Shown: in pieces, positions 1 through 7,181 of the stretch
Layout of the letters: the number at the start of each line of letters is the position of its first letter
Numbering within the stretch: the stretch's first letter is position 1
From: Fimbriimonadaceae bacterium
GTDB lineage: Bacteria; Armatimonadota; Fimbriimonadia; Fimbriimonadales; Fimbriimonadaceae
Length of the DNA: 64,000 bases
Reading direction: 5' to 3'
Assembly: GCA_019454125.1 (NCBI GenBank)
Contig: CP075365.1
Location: 372,001 to 436,000 of the forward strand
Program-made: the position numbers and the translations under genes
The notes under the pieces: model-generated
Told to the model about the DNA's origin: nothing
Database searches by the model: none
Seen by the model: the letters and a program-made list of their open reading frames with translations, nothing else

Positions 1-50
1 GTTCCGCCTTCGCTAAGGCCCTTCCCCAAGTCCAGCTACAATGCGGCCTG

Positions 51-476
51 GTGAAGGAAACCAGCGAAAAGACCGTCTTGGCGGTGGATCCAGGCAGCTC
101 CAAGTGCGGTCTCGCCCTCGTGCGTCGGGCCAAGAACGGCAAGATCGAGCTGCTCTGGCGGGCCATCGCACCTGTCGAGAACCTTTGCCGGCACGCCAAG
201 GAGGCGGCCGAGGTCTCCCCTTACAGCATGATCGTGGTCGGCTCCGGCACACGTTCGCGCAACATCGTCGAGAACCTTCGCGACGAGCTGCCCGCGGTCG
301 GCATCCTTATCGTGGACGAACGGGACACCACCCTCAAGGCCCGCGAGCGCTATTGGGAGCACAACCCCCGCCGGGGCTGGCGCAAGATCGTCCCTGCGAC
401 CCTGCAGAGCCCTCCCGAGCCCGTGGACGACTTCGTCGCCCTCATCCTCGCCGAACGCGTGCTCAGCGCCGACTAG
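51..476 (+). CDS. YqgF/RuvX-like RNase H-fold nuclease
   Basis: Predicted 141-residue cytoplasmic protein from a GTG start. The N-terminal loop VDPGSSKCGLAL (D13), the strand-plus-acid IVDERD (E90) and the C-terminal PVDDFVALILAE (D126/D127) fit the three acidic metal-binding positions of RNase H-fold resolvase-like proteins such as RuvX/YqgF. In E. coli that family matures the 5' end of 16S rRNA. The middle of the protein is divergent, so only the superfamily is assigned, not the exact substrate. Its stop codon overlaps the stop of the convergent next gene by four bases (CTAG). The next upstream gene lies outside the window. Confidence 0.6.
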   Translation: MKETSEKTVLAVDPGSSKCGLALVRRAKNGKIELLWRAIAPVENLCRHAKEAAEVSPYSMIVVGSGTRSRNIVENLRDELPAVGILIVDERDTTLKARERYWEHNPRRGWRKIVPATLQSPPEPVDDFVALILAERVLSAD

Positions 477-1534
477 CGCTCTTTCGCGAACAGCGTCTCC
501 AGGATCGTCTCCTCCTGCTCCGCGCTGTAACCCGACCACGCCGCCGCGATCTGCGACTTCGCGGACGTCACGTAAAAGTAGGGCGTACCGGGGACGCTGA
601 ACGCATGCTCGGCCGTCCCGGCCGTGTCCAGGACGGAGGCGCCGTGAAGCCGGCCAGGCCCTTTCTCCGCGTCGAGCAAGACTTCCACGATGCGGGCGTC
701 CGCCCGCTTCGCCGCCTCCTCCAGCTTCGGCCAGAAAGCGCCCGCCCGGTCGCAGACCGGACAGTCCGGGCTCGTGAAGACCAGAAGCATCGGCCGGATC
801 TTCGAGGCCTCCACCAAGTCGATGACCTCGCCGCCCAGCACCGTCAGCTTCACCGGCGGCACCGCGTTCCCCGGCCAGAGCGTCGGTAGCTTCGGGTGCT
901 CGATCGGCACATAGCCCCAGGGGATGTCGAGTGAGACCCGCGGCGCCTCGTCGAGCGGCTCGAACCGCATAAAGTCGAACTGGAGCTGGATCTTGCTGTC
1001 GGCCACGGCCTGCTCGATCCGGTGCCGGAGGAGCCGGCCTTGGGAATCGATCCACACCTCCTGCTGCGACTCCTGCCCGCCGGAAGCCCCGGAAGGGCGC
1101 AGATGGTCGGCCACGACCCCGGCTACCTCCTCCTGTCCCACGACCGTCCAGCCTGGATAGAGCTCATGGAACGGCTTCGGCCAGCGCGCGAGGAGGTAGG
1201 GATAAGCCCTAGACAAGCTGGGGGCGGCGGTGGGGGGCGCGTCCGCCCGCACCGGCACGCGCGGATACTCGGCGTACCGCTTGGCCGCAAACTGGAGGTA
1301 CAAGACGCCCGCACGGCCTTGCCGCAGCGACGTCCGCTCTCCCCCCGCCTCGACGTCCAGCTGCTGGTCGATCTCGCCCGAGACCAGGTACGTGCCCTTC
1401 ATCGGCGCCCCACCGTTCACGCGGAGCTCGAACTCGGCCCTCAGCCCGGGCTTCCCGCCCACCAAGGCGTCCACCCGTCGCCAAGGGTCGGAGAGAGGCG
1501 CCACCCAAGAAAGGGCAAGGAGCAAGGCGGTCAA
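473..1534 (-). CDS. Secreted protein with LolA-like N-terminal half and thioredoxin-like C-terminal domain
   Basis: 353 residues from a TTG start. A short hydrophobic N-terminus suggests export. Residues about 25-205 are beta-rich and resemble outer-membrane lipoprotein-sorting (LolA/DUF2092-like) proteins. Residues about 225-350 form a thioredoxin fold: LLVFTSPDCPVCDRAG carries a C258-P-V-C261 active-site pair and SVPGTPYFYV holds the expected cis-proline. This suggests an extracytoplasmic thiol-disulfide or TlpA-like redox role fused to a lipid- or protein-binding domain. That fusion is inferred from pattern only. The gene is transcribed alone, convergent with the nuclease gene and divergent from the prepilin. 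Confidence 0.6.
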   Translation of the reverse strand: MTALLLALSWVAPLSDPWRRVDALVGGKPGLRAEFELRVNGGAPMKGTYLVSGEIDQQLDVEAGGERTSLRQGRAGVLYLQFAAKRYAEYPRVPVRADAPPTAAPSLSRAYPYLLARWPKPFHELYPGWTVVGQEEVAGVVADHLRPSGASGGQESQQEVWIDSQGRLLRHRIEQAVADSKIQLQFDFMRFEPLDEAPRVSLDIPWGYVPIEHPKLPTLWPGNAVPPVKLTVLGGEVIDLVEASKIRPMLLVFTSPDCPVCDRAGAFWPKLEEAAKRADARIVEVLLDAEKGPGRLHGASVLDTAGTAEHAFSVPGTPYFYVTSAKSQIAAAWSGYSAEQEETILETLFAKER

Positions 1535-1663
1535 ACTGCCCTCATTATGCCTGCCTCACAAACCCCGAGGAGAAGCACAGACGCCGGGACCGTCCGACTC
1601 GTGCCATGGCAACGCGAAATTAGGTCTTAATTCGCCCTTAACACAAGGAGGGAATGATTTCAA

Positions 1664-2566
1664 TTGGCTAGGTTCCACATGAAAAAAGCCTTCACCCTCA
1701 TCGAGCTTCTCGTCGTCATCGCGATCATTGCGATCCTCGCCGCTATTCTCTTCCCGGTCTTCGCCCAAGCCAAGACGGCCGCCAAGAAGACGACCGCGTT
1801 GAGCCAGACCAAGCAGATCGGCACCGCCTGGCAAATGTATGCCACCGATCACGACGACCTTGCCGTCAACGTCAGCTCCGGTGGCAACCAGGGCATTCAC
1901 CGCACCGACTTCTGGATCGTCATGCAGCCCTACGTGAAGAGCGTCGACGTCTTCTTCAGCTCGGAGCGTACCGAGACCGGTTGCTACTATCACAACGAGA
2001 ACGACCGCCAGAACACCACCTGGGGCAAGGCGATCTACGATCTCAACCCGAAGGGCCGCTGCCTCGGCTACGGCTATAACTGGGGCCCGCAGATCTATGC
2101 CGGCGGCGGCGTCCTCGGCCCCGAGCAGGCCATCCCCGGCGGCGGCACCTTCCAGCCGGGCCGCTCGCTGACCTCGTTCGAAGAGCCCGCCAACCTGTTC
2201 GTCTTCGGCGACACCTATGACACCCCGCGCCCGACGATCGGCATGTACCCGAACTCGGCCGGCGGCAAGGCATGGATCCTCGATACCTTCAATGTCACGG
2301 CAGGCACGAAACAGAGCCAGTTCCGCTGGGGCGGCCGGTTCCACATGGCTTACGCCGACGGCCACTCGAAGAGCGTCCAGTACCGCGGAGGCTTGACCCC
2401 GAACGTCGGCTACGTCTACGTGCCGGCCCAGCTCAAGGACCGCCAGGCCTACTGCGCGAACACCGAAGAGGTCCTCGACGGCAGCCGCTTCAGCCTTGGC
2501 CAGATCTCCTGCAAGGACTTCGTCGAGATCCCCTTCACGCGAAACACCCAGTGGTCGCCGAACTAA
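1664..2566 (+). CDS. Type IV prepilin-like secreted protein (DUF1559-like)
   Basis: 300 residues if TTG 1664 is used. ATG 1679 is the alternative start and gives a compact leader ending KKA before FTLIELL. An AAGGAGGG at 1645-1652 lies about 11 bases before the TTG, which favours TTG. The class III leader and hydrophobic helix (residues about 9-35) are followed by a globular domain ending near FHMAYADGHSKSV, the H-x-DG type C-terminus of DUF1559-like pseudopilins. Position -1 to the predicted cleavage is Ala, not the usual Gly. Such genes are abundant in Planctomycetes and Armatimonadota; the function is unknown, probably surface-exposed. A small lipoprotein starts two bases after its stop. 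Confidence 0.8.
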   Translation: MARFHMKKAFTLIELLVVIAIIAILAAILFPVFAQAKTAAKKTTALSQTKQIGTAWQMYATDHDDLAVNVSSGGNQGIHRTDFWIVMQPYVKSVDVFFSSERTETGCYYHNENDRQNTTWGKAIYDLNPKGRCLGYGYNWGPQIYAGGGVLGPEQAIPGGGTFQPGRSLTSFEEPANLFVFGDTYDTPRPTIGMYPNSAGGKAWILDTFNVTAGTKQSQFRWGGRFHMAYADGHSKSVQYRGGLTPNVGYVYVPAQLKDRQAYCANTEEVLDGSRFSLGQISCKDFVEIPFTRNTQWSPN

Positions 2567-2567
2567 G

Positions 2568-2762
2568 ATGCGCGGTCTGACCATCGTGCTGGGCTTTCTC
2601 CTTCTCGGCCTCGTCGGTTGCGGCGAGCCGGAAGGGGCGAACCTTGAGAAAGTCGAAAAGCAGCCGGAGGCCAATCTAGAGAAAGGGGCGCAAGCCGAAA
2701 CGATCTCCGATTGGGCATCGGCCAACCCGAAGAACGGCTCGCCAGGCGAAAGCGACAAGTGA
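2568..2762 (+). CDS. Small lipoprotein
   Basis: 64 residues from ATG. The signal peptide MRGLTIVLGFLLLGLVGC ends in a lipobox (LVGC), so Cys18 is the predicted lipidated residue. The mature part is short, charged and disordered, with ANLEK appearing twice about a dozen residues apart. It begins immediately after the prepilin stop (TAA-G-ATG), so it is almost certainly co-translated with it and may be a membrane partner of that pseudopilin. No domain is recognisable. A hairpin terminator follows. Confidence 0.65.
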   Translation: MRGLTIVLGFLLLGLVGCGEPEGANLEKVEKQPEANLEKGAQAETISDWASANPKNGSPGESDK

Positions 2763-2801
2763 CCGTGGGGCCGGCCCGGCACCGGGCCAGCCTCCTCTCA
2801 A

Positions 2802-2839
2802 AGCCCCGACCCTCACCACGGCCGGGGCTCTTCTTTCTT
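2802..2839 (+). terminator. Rho-independent terminator
   Basis: AGCCCCG (2802-2808) pairs with CGGGGCT (2823-2829), followed by TCTTCTTTCTTA. It ends the prepilin-lipoprotein operon. Confidence 0.7.
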
Positions 2840-2880
2840 ACGGGGCCCGACGTGCAGAGAGCCCAGGTAAATTCCGCACC

Positions 2881-3255
2881 ATGGCCCAGCTCGACGCCAT
2901 CGGCATCGTCGTCAAGGACATGGCGGAGTCCGTCCGCTTCTACCGACTGCTCGGCGTCGCCTTCCCCGAACCCGCCGAGGACCACCTTGAGGCGACCATG
3001 CCCAACGGCCTGCGGATCATGCTCGACAGCGTCGAGATGGTGAAGTCTTTCAAACCCTGGGTGGAACCCGTGGGCAACCGTATGAACCTCGCCTTCCTCT
3101 GCGAGGACGCGGAGGAGGTCGACCGGCTCTACCGGAAGGTCACCGAAGCCGGGTTCACCGGCGACAAGGAGCCGTGGGACGCGTTCTGGGGCCAGCGCTA
3201 TGCGCAAGTGGCCGACCCCGATGGAAACGTGGTCGACCTCTTCGCGCCGCTCTGA
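2881..3255 (+). CDS. VOC family (glyoxalase/dioxygenase-fold) protein
   Basis: 124 residues from ATG. Two beta-alpha-beta-beta-beta repeats are visible: IGIVVKDMAESVRFYRLLGV at the start, and near the end YAQVADPDGNVVDLFAPL, the classic VOC ending with a potential metal-ligand region. The vicinal oxygen chelate fold covers glyoxalases, extradiol dioxygenases and antibiotic-binding proteins; nothing here fixes the substrate. It stands alone between a terminator and a convergent prepilin gene. Confidence 0.85.
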   Translation: MAQLDAIGIVVKDMAESVRFYRLLGVAFPEPAEDHLEATMPNGLRIMLDSVEMVKSFKPWVEPVGNRMNLAFLCEDAEEVDRLYRKVTEAGFTGDKEPWDAFWGQRYAQVADPDGNVVDLFAPL

Positions 3256-3261
3256 GCTCGA

Positions 3262-4035
3262 CTAGCCGTTCGGGTAGACGGGGCGCCACGGGCTTGGCGC
3301 CTGGCTGCCCGGGGTCCAATACATCGGGACGCCCTGGCCGTTGTACTGGCGGCCGTCGTCCGGCACCAGGTTCGACCGCAGGTACTTTGCGTGGGTGTCG
3401 ATATAGAGCACGTTCAGGCCCTTGTTGTGCCCGATGAAGATCTCGACCGGGCGGTTCGGGAAGCGCGTCTGGCCGTTCACGTCGTCCGCGTCAAGGTCGG
3501 TGTCCGTCTCGCCCGCCACCTTTTCGCCCGCTTCCAGCACCAGGTATTCCGTGCCCGGCGAGAGCCACGTCATGGAGTTCGCGTATTCGAACCCGTTCTC
3601 ACCCACGATGCTGTCGTTGATCGCGTAGCTGTTGTGGAAGACGTAACGGCCGTTCTTCAGGGTCAGGCGGAGCTCCTGCGGCAAGCCCGGGTAAGCGTCG
3701 AACACGTCCGGCTCGATGCCCATCGCCTTCTCGTTCGCAGGGCAACTGAACACGTTGCCCTTCGGCTTGTCCCAGTTCTCAGGACGAGAGGCCAGGTAGG
3801 GCGAGATCCAGAACGCCCATAGGTCGTCGCTGTCCGATGAGGCTGGGAACCACTCATTGTAATCGTTGATGTAAAGCATGAAAGCAGTGCCCAACTGCTT
3901 GTTGTTGCTGAGGCAAGTCGTCTGCTTTGCCGCGTTCTTCGCCTGTACGAAAACCGGGAAGAGGATCGCCGCGAGAATAGCGATGATCGCGATGACGACG
4001 AGCAGCTCGATGAGCGTGAAGGCGCGACGAACCAT
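3262..4035 (-). CDS. Type IV prepilin-like secreted protein (DUF1559-like)
   Basis: 257 residues from ATG. The leader MVRRA precedes [15 protein letters not shown], again with Ala at -1. The N-terminal 35 residues match the other two prepilins in the window almost exactly at protein level but differ at many third codon positions. The globular part has few cysteines and ends in an [19 protein letters not shown] segment equivalent to the H-x-DG C-terminus, followed by a Pro/Gly-rich tail. Predicted secreted pseudopilin of unknown function. It is monocistronic, with an inverted repeat in its leader. Confidence 0.8.
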   Translation of the reverse strand: MVRRAFTLIELLVVIAIIAILAAILFPVFVQAKNAAKQTTCLSNNKQLGTAFMLYINDYNEWFPASSDSDDLWAFWISPYLASRPENWDKPKGNVFSCPANEKAMGIEPDVFDAYPGLPQELRLTLKNGRYVFHNSYAINDSIVGENGFEYANSMTWLSPGTEYLVLEAGEKVAGETDTDLDADDVNGQTRFPNRPVEIFIGHNKGLNVLYIDTHAKYLRSNLVPDDGRQYNGQGVPMYWTPGSQAPSPWRPVYPNG

Positions 4036-4053
4036 TGGCGCGCATTATCACTC

Positions 4054-4066
4054 CCTTAAGTTAAGG
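4054..4066 (-). promoter_or_regulatory. Inverted repeat upstream of prepilin gene
   Basis: CCTTAA-G-TTAAGG is a perfect 6+1+6 inverted repeat about 20 bases upstream of the prepilin ATG. It could be an operator. The leader of the prepilin at 1664 is also rich in CTTAA, but the arrangement differs. Confidence 0.3.
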
Positions 4067-4098
4067 TTCTGTTAAAGGCAGGCCCAAGACGAACTAAA

Positions 4099-4123
4099 GC
4101 GCCCCCGAGGATCCAGGGGGCGC
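4099..4123 (-). terminator. Strong hairpin, probable terminator
   Basis: GCGCCCCC pairs perfectly with GGGGGCGC around a nine-base loop. It lies 30 bases beyond the stop of the minus-strand gene ending at 4154. The following tract on the minus strand (TTTAGTT) is only moderately U-rich. Confidence 0.5.
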
Positions 4124-4153
4124 AAGGTTCTGGCGGAGAGAGCGGGAACAGCC

Positions 4154-4669
4154 TTAGAACGTGACGTCCCAGTTCAGCTGGTCCAGGCCGACCCGCCACT
4201 TGCCGGCCACGACAGGGCCGCGGTTGTCGACCCAATAGCGGACCTTCATTTGGCCGCCCGCGGCGGTGAACCGCTGGCACTGGTTGATCTGCACCTGGCG
4301 GACCGTGTCCGAAAGCGTGATCGGCCCGCGATAGACCTCCACGTACCGGTTCAGGCTCCAGTCCCACATCTCGACGTATTCGACCAGGCCGAGCGTGGTC
4401 GCGGCCGACTCGATCACGAGCGACATGGCGGCCGGGTTCGAACTGCCGCAAACCACCTCGCCTTCGACGTCGACGGGGTTGTCATACGGAGAGGTCTTGA
4501 TGCCGTTCTCCACGACCAAACGGTCGTTGTCGCTTTCGAAAAGGCTGAAGAGGCCACCGGAGACGATCCGCCCGCGGTGCACGTTCAGCATCTGGGGCGG
4601 GAAGACGAACGCGGAAGCGACCGTCGAAAGGGCGAACAGCGAGACGATGGCTAAGCCAAGTTTCTTCAT
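4154..4669 (-). CDS. Secreted stand-alone copy of the C-terminal module of the Asp-box propeller proteins
   Basis: 171 residues. ATG 4669 is chosen because it follows AGGAAC and starts a clean Sec signal peptide (MKKLGLAIVSLFALSTVASA). The mature protein runs GRIVSGGLFSLFESDNDRLV, then VEMWDWSLNRYVEVYRG and KWRVGLDQLNWDV. The same landmarks (VSGxLxSL, D-x-R, E/Q-L-x-N/D, Y/W-E/D-V/T, W-x-V-x-[VIL]-D) close both propeller proteins at 37929 and 48831. So this is a free-standing version of that module, probably a beta-sandwich. Function unknown. No named family is claimed. Confidence 0.65.
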   Translation of the reverse strand: MKKLGLAIVSLFALSTVASAFVFPPQMLNVHRGRIVSGGLFSLFESDNDRLVVENGIKTSPYDNPVDVEGEVVCGSSNPAAMSLVIESAATTLGLVEYVEMWDWSLNRYVEVYRGPITLSDTVRQVQINQCQRFTAAGGQMKVRYWVDNRGPVVAGKWRVGLDQLNWDVTF

Positions 4670-5059
4670 ACAGGTTCCTGAGCGCGGACTCACTTCCGCA
4701 TTCGTGGACTCAGATGCAGGTTGGCTAGTTTTGGTTACACAGGCCCGGCGCCGACCACGTGCGCGGCCACTGCGCCCAGATGGACGACGTCCAAACCTGC
4801 TACGGCGACCTCGACCGGCATATGGGCTGAGGAGGTCGGCGACAAGGCCTCCCGGCATCGTCTTCGCCGGGGCACTGCCCTTTCCCCTCCCCCTTACCCC
4901 CTCCCCAAGCCTGGGGAGGGGGGATTTGGCGCAACCCCGCTCACACTCCTCCCCCCTCCCCAAGCTTGGGGAGGGGGACAGGCGGAGGGGAGATCCTCCA
5001 TGCCCAACCAAAGGAACCCCCCTCCCCATGCTTGGGGAGGGGGTCAGGGGGAGGGGAGA
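4670..5059. repeat. Non-coding stretch ending in palindromic repeat cluster 1
   Basis: From 4670 to about 4883 I see no convincing gene. From 4884 come three copies of a 26-27 bp palindrome, CCCCCTCCCC-AAGC-(T/C)TGGGGAGGGGG, at 4897-4923, 4951-4977 and 5017-5043. The left flank reads CCCCTCCCCCTTAC and the right flank is close to its reverse complement (TCAGGGGGAGGGG), so the cluster is an inverted composite unit. The first copy is followed by ATTTGGCGCAACCCCGC, which recurs after the copy at 5436. The right flank supplies the stop codon of the DUF559 gene. Confidence 0.8.
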
Positions 5060-5409
5060 CGGGCGAGGCAGTGGCGATAGATGTCTTCGACGACCGAGTC
5101 GACGTCCTGGAAAACGTGCTGGTTGGGATAGCGCAGAGTCAGCCATCCCTGCCCCGCGAACTGGGCGTCCCGCGCCGAGTCGCGAGCTTCGCGACCCTCG
5201 TGCCCTTCGCCGTCGAGCTCGACCACGACCTTGGCCGCGACGCAGCAGAAGTCGGCGACGAAGCCGATGACCGGGTGCTGGCGACGGAACTTCAGGCCCG
5301 CCACGTTCTTGCGCCTCAGCTCTTCCCAAAGCCGCTTCTCCGCCCACGTCGGCTCTTTCCGCATCCGCCGGGCAGCCGTGACGAGCTCTTCCGGCCTCTT
5401 TTTCGCCAT
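5044..5409 (-). CDS. DUF559 domain endonuclease-like protein
   Basis: 121 residues from ATG. The whole protein is one DUF559 domain, a Vsr-like PD-(D/E)XK nuclease fold: ARRMRKEPTWAEKRLWEELR at the start, then FRRQHPVIGFVADFCC with the catalytic Asp, VVVELDGEGHEG with the catalytic Glu, and LRYPNQHVFQDVDSVVEDI at the end. The last residues (LARLPSP) and the stop are encoded by the flanking GC-rich repeat. Repeat clusters begin within 15 bases on both sides, so gene plus repeats look like one insertion. The biological role of DUF559 proteins is not established. Confidence 0.85.
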   Translation of the reverse strand: MAKKRPEELVTAARRMRKEPTWAEKRLWEELRRKNVAGLKFRRQHPVIGFVADFCCVAAKVVVELDGEGHEGREARDSARDAQFAGQGWLTLRYPNQHVFQDVDSVVEDIYRHCLARLPSP

Positions 5410-5421
5410 GGCCCCGCTTTT

Positions 5422-5809
5422 ACCCCTCCCCCTTACCCCCTCCCCAAGCCTGGGGAGGGGGGATTTGGCCCAACCCCGCGCCTAAATCCATGCCTCGCGG
5501 CGAAGTGCAACGCTCCCGTTCTCCCCCCTCCCCAAGCCTGGGGAGGGGGATCTTTCCGCCGCTCCGCACCTTGATCCATGCTTCGCGGCGAAGTGCAACG
5601 CCCCGGTCCTCCCCCCTCCCCAGGCTTGGGGAGGGGGTAAGGGGGAGGGGAGAACGGCCAGCCGCAACCAAAGGGAACCCAAGCGAGCCCCCCTCCCCAG
5701 GTTTGGGGAGGGGGATTACAGAAATCAGTTCTGACCTGACCTAGGTCGGGACGAAGGCCTTACCGCGCTTCCCCTCCCCCTGACCCCCTCCCCAAGCCTG
5801 GGGAGGGGG
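5422..5809. repeat. Palindromic repeat cluster 2
   Basis: Five more copies of the CCCCTCCCC...GGGGAGGGG palindrome, at 5436-5462, 5523-5549, 5611-5637, 5688-5714 and 5784-5809. Two spacers carry the direct repeat ATCCATGC(C/T)TCGCGGCGAAG with its continuation (from about 5487 and 5575). The unit beginning at 5424 opens with CCCCTCCCCCTTAC and closes at 5638-5652 with its inverse, as in cluster 1. The interval 5410-5855 contains no other gene. Confidence 0.85.
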
Positions 5810-5855
5810 ATTCTGTCTGCGGCTAAAATGGCCCCGGAGAAAAGCAGGCCCGCAC

Positions 5856-6206
5856 ATGACGAACGAGCGCGTCTTCAAGATCAAGTTTGGGAGCCTCTAC
5901 CCCATGTACGTCAAGAAAGTAGAGAGCAAAGGGAGGACGAAAGAAGAGCTCGACCAAGTGCTCCGCTGGCTGACGGGGTACGACCAGGCCGGCCTCGAGA
6001 AGTGCAAGGAAGACGGGCGAGACCTGCAGGCCCTCTTCGCCCAGGCCCCGTGCCTCAACCCGAACGTGGCCCTGATCAAGGGCCTCGTCTGCGGCATCCG
6101 GGTCGAGGACATCGAGGACCCGCTCATGCAGAAGGTCCGCTATATGGACAAGCTCGTCGACGAGCTGGCCAAGGGCAAGAAGATGGAGAAGATCCTGCGG
6201 CAGTGA
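5856..6206 (+). CDS. DUF2200 family protein
   Basis: 116 residues from ATG. Matches the DUF2200 pattern throughout: FKIKFGSLYPMYVKKVESKG, then the GRTKEELDQVLRWLTGYDQ block, and CGIRVEDIEDPLMQKVRYMD near the C-terminus. Small, soluble, mostly helical, function unknown. Its 3' end overlaps the convergent hypothetical gene by 83 bases. The start lies about 45 bases downstream of the repeat cluster. Confidence 0.8.
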   Translation: MTNERVFKIKFGSLYPMYVKKVESKGRTKEELDQVLRWLTGYDQAGLEKCKEDGRDLQALFAQAPCLNPNVALIKGLVCGIRVEDIEDPLMQKVRYMDKLVDELAKGKKMEKILRQ

Positions 6207-6888
6207 ACGGCGCGTCAAGCCCCGATAAAGCGACTTCGAAGACCCCAAGCCCCGCGAGGGGAGTCTCTTGGCCCGTCGCCGAGCGCACGAACCGATAGGC
6301 GACGGCGTAAATCCCGCGCGGCAAGGCAAGCTCCTGCGAGCCGCCCGGGGCGGGGAAGGCGACGAACCCTTGCGAGCGGTACCTCGCCGGGTACGCGTTG
6401 CGGTGGACAGAGGCAAGGGGCTGCAGCAGCAGCTCCGTCACCACGCCAGGCGAGTTGGCCGCGTCCGCCGTGAACCTGAGCCCGCCCGCCACCGCGCCCA
6501 CCGAGAGCCCGAGCCCGTCGCCCAGGAACGGCTTCGTGGGGGGAAGCACCGGCACCGCCGCGCCTGGGTCGACCTGCAAGACCTTGACGCCAAGCTTCGA
6601 AAAGAGGAGCTGCGCCGTCGCCCGCGGGCCCGAGTCCTGCCCACCGGCCGCCTCCGCCAGCTCCTGGGCGTAAGCACGCCAAGCCGCGGCCTGATCCAAA
6701 GTCAGCGCACGCCATGCCCGCCCCACGCGCCGCAACCGGTCGCGGCTCGCCCGCTGGGCGGCCGTCTGCGGGTCGTGCGGCACCGAACGCTCCTTGAGGA
6801 CCACGCCATACGGCGTCCGCACGAACGTCGCCGAACCCGCGGACCCGTGCAACCCCGCAACCACCACCCCCGGCGTCAACTTTGCCAT
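6124..6888 (-). CDS. Hypothetical protein with Q-R-W-AW-YA N-terminal pattern
   Basis: 254 residues. ATG 6888 follows GAGGAT and is preferred over upstream alternatives. The N-terminal half shows a Gly-rich strand (VVAGLHGSAGSATFV), then TAAQRASRDRLRRVGRAW and LTLDQAAAWRAYAQEL. I have seen this Q...R...W..LT..Q..AW..YA layout in uncharacterised bacterial and phage-associated proteins, but I cannot name a family. The C-terminal half is beta-rich and Pro/Gly-rich. The last 28 residues overlap the DUF2200 gene antisense, so the true C-terminus may be an artefact of a lost stop. Confidence 0.45.
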   Translation of the reverse strand: MAKLTPGVVVAGLHGSAGSATFVRTPYGVVLKERSVPHDPQTAAQRASRDRLRRVGRAWRALTLDQAAAWRAYAQELAEAAGGQDSGPRATAQLLFSKLGVKVLQVDPGAAVPVLPPTKPFLGDGLGLSVGAVAGGLRFTADAANSPGVVTELLLQPLASVHRNAYPARYRSQGFVAFPAPGGSQELALPRGIYAVAYRFVRSATGQETPLAGLGVFEVALSGLDAPFTAAGSSPSSCPWPARRRACPYSGPSA

Positions 6889-7181
6889 AGTGAGATCCTC
6901 GGCTCGATCCGGCCTCGTCTGCACCGCGACCCTCCGCCACAACGCACGGCACACGCACGGACACCGCACGGACACCGCAGGGTTTTGTCGGTTTCGCCGG
7001 GCTGGCGCCCTTCTGCAGCCCGGTTCCGAACTGCCCCAAAGCGGGGGGCGCACGCCGCCCGAGCGGGGCGCGAGAAAGTCCACTCCGGGGCCATGCCCAG
7101 GCATCGCAGGGCGACCGACGCCAGGGACTGGCGCGTTCGGGAGGGCACTGGGTGGGTGGAGTCGCGTAGAATCAGGAGAAC

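Noticed and set aside
1654-1671. Mini-ORF starting ATG 1654 after AAGGAGGG
   Set aside because: Only five codons; more likely the ribosome site serves TTG 1664. A leader-peptide role cannot be shown.
4740-4830. Short open stretch ending at TGA 4830 (reads HCAQMDDVQTCYGDLDRHMG before the stop)
   Set aside because: It has protein-like composition and might be a gene remnant, but is preceded by an in-frame stop and no start or family match is visible.
4884-5809. Possible CRISPR array
   Set aside because: Repeat units are GC palindromes with irregular spacing, spacers are themselves repeated, and no cas genes are present.
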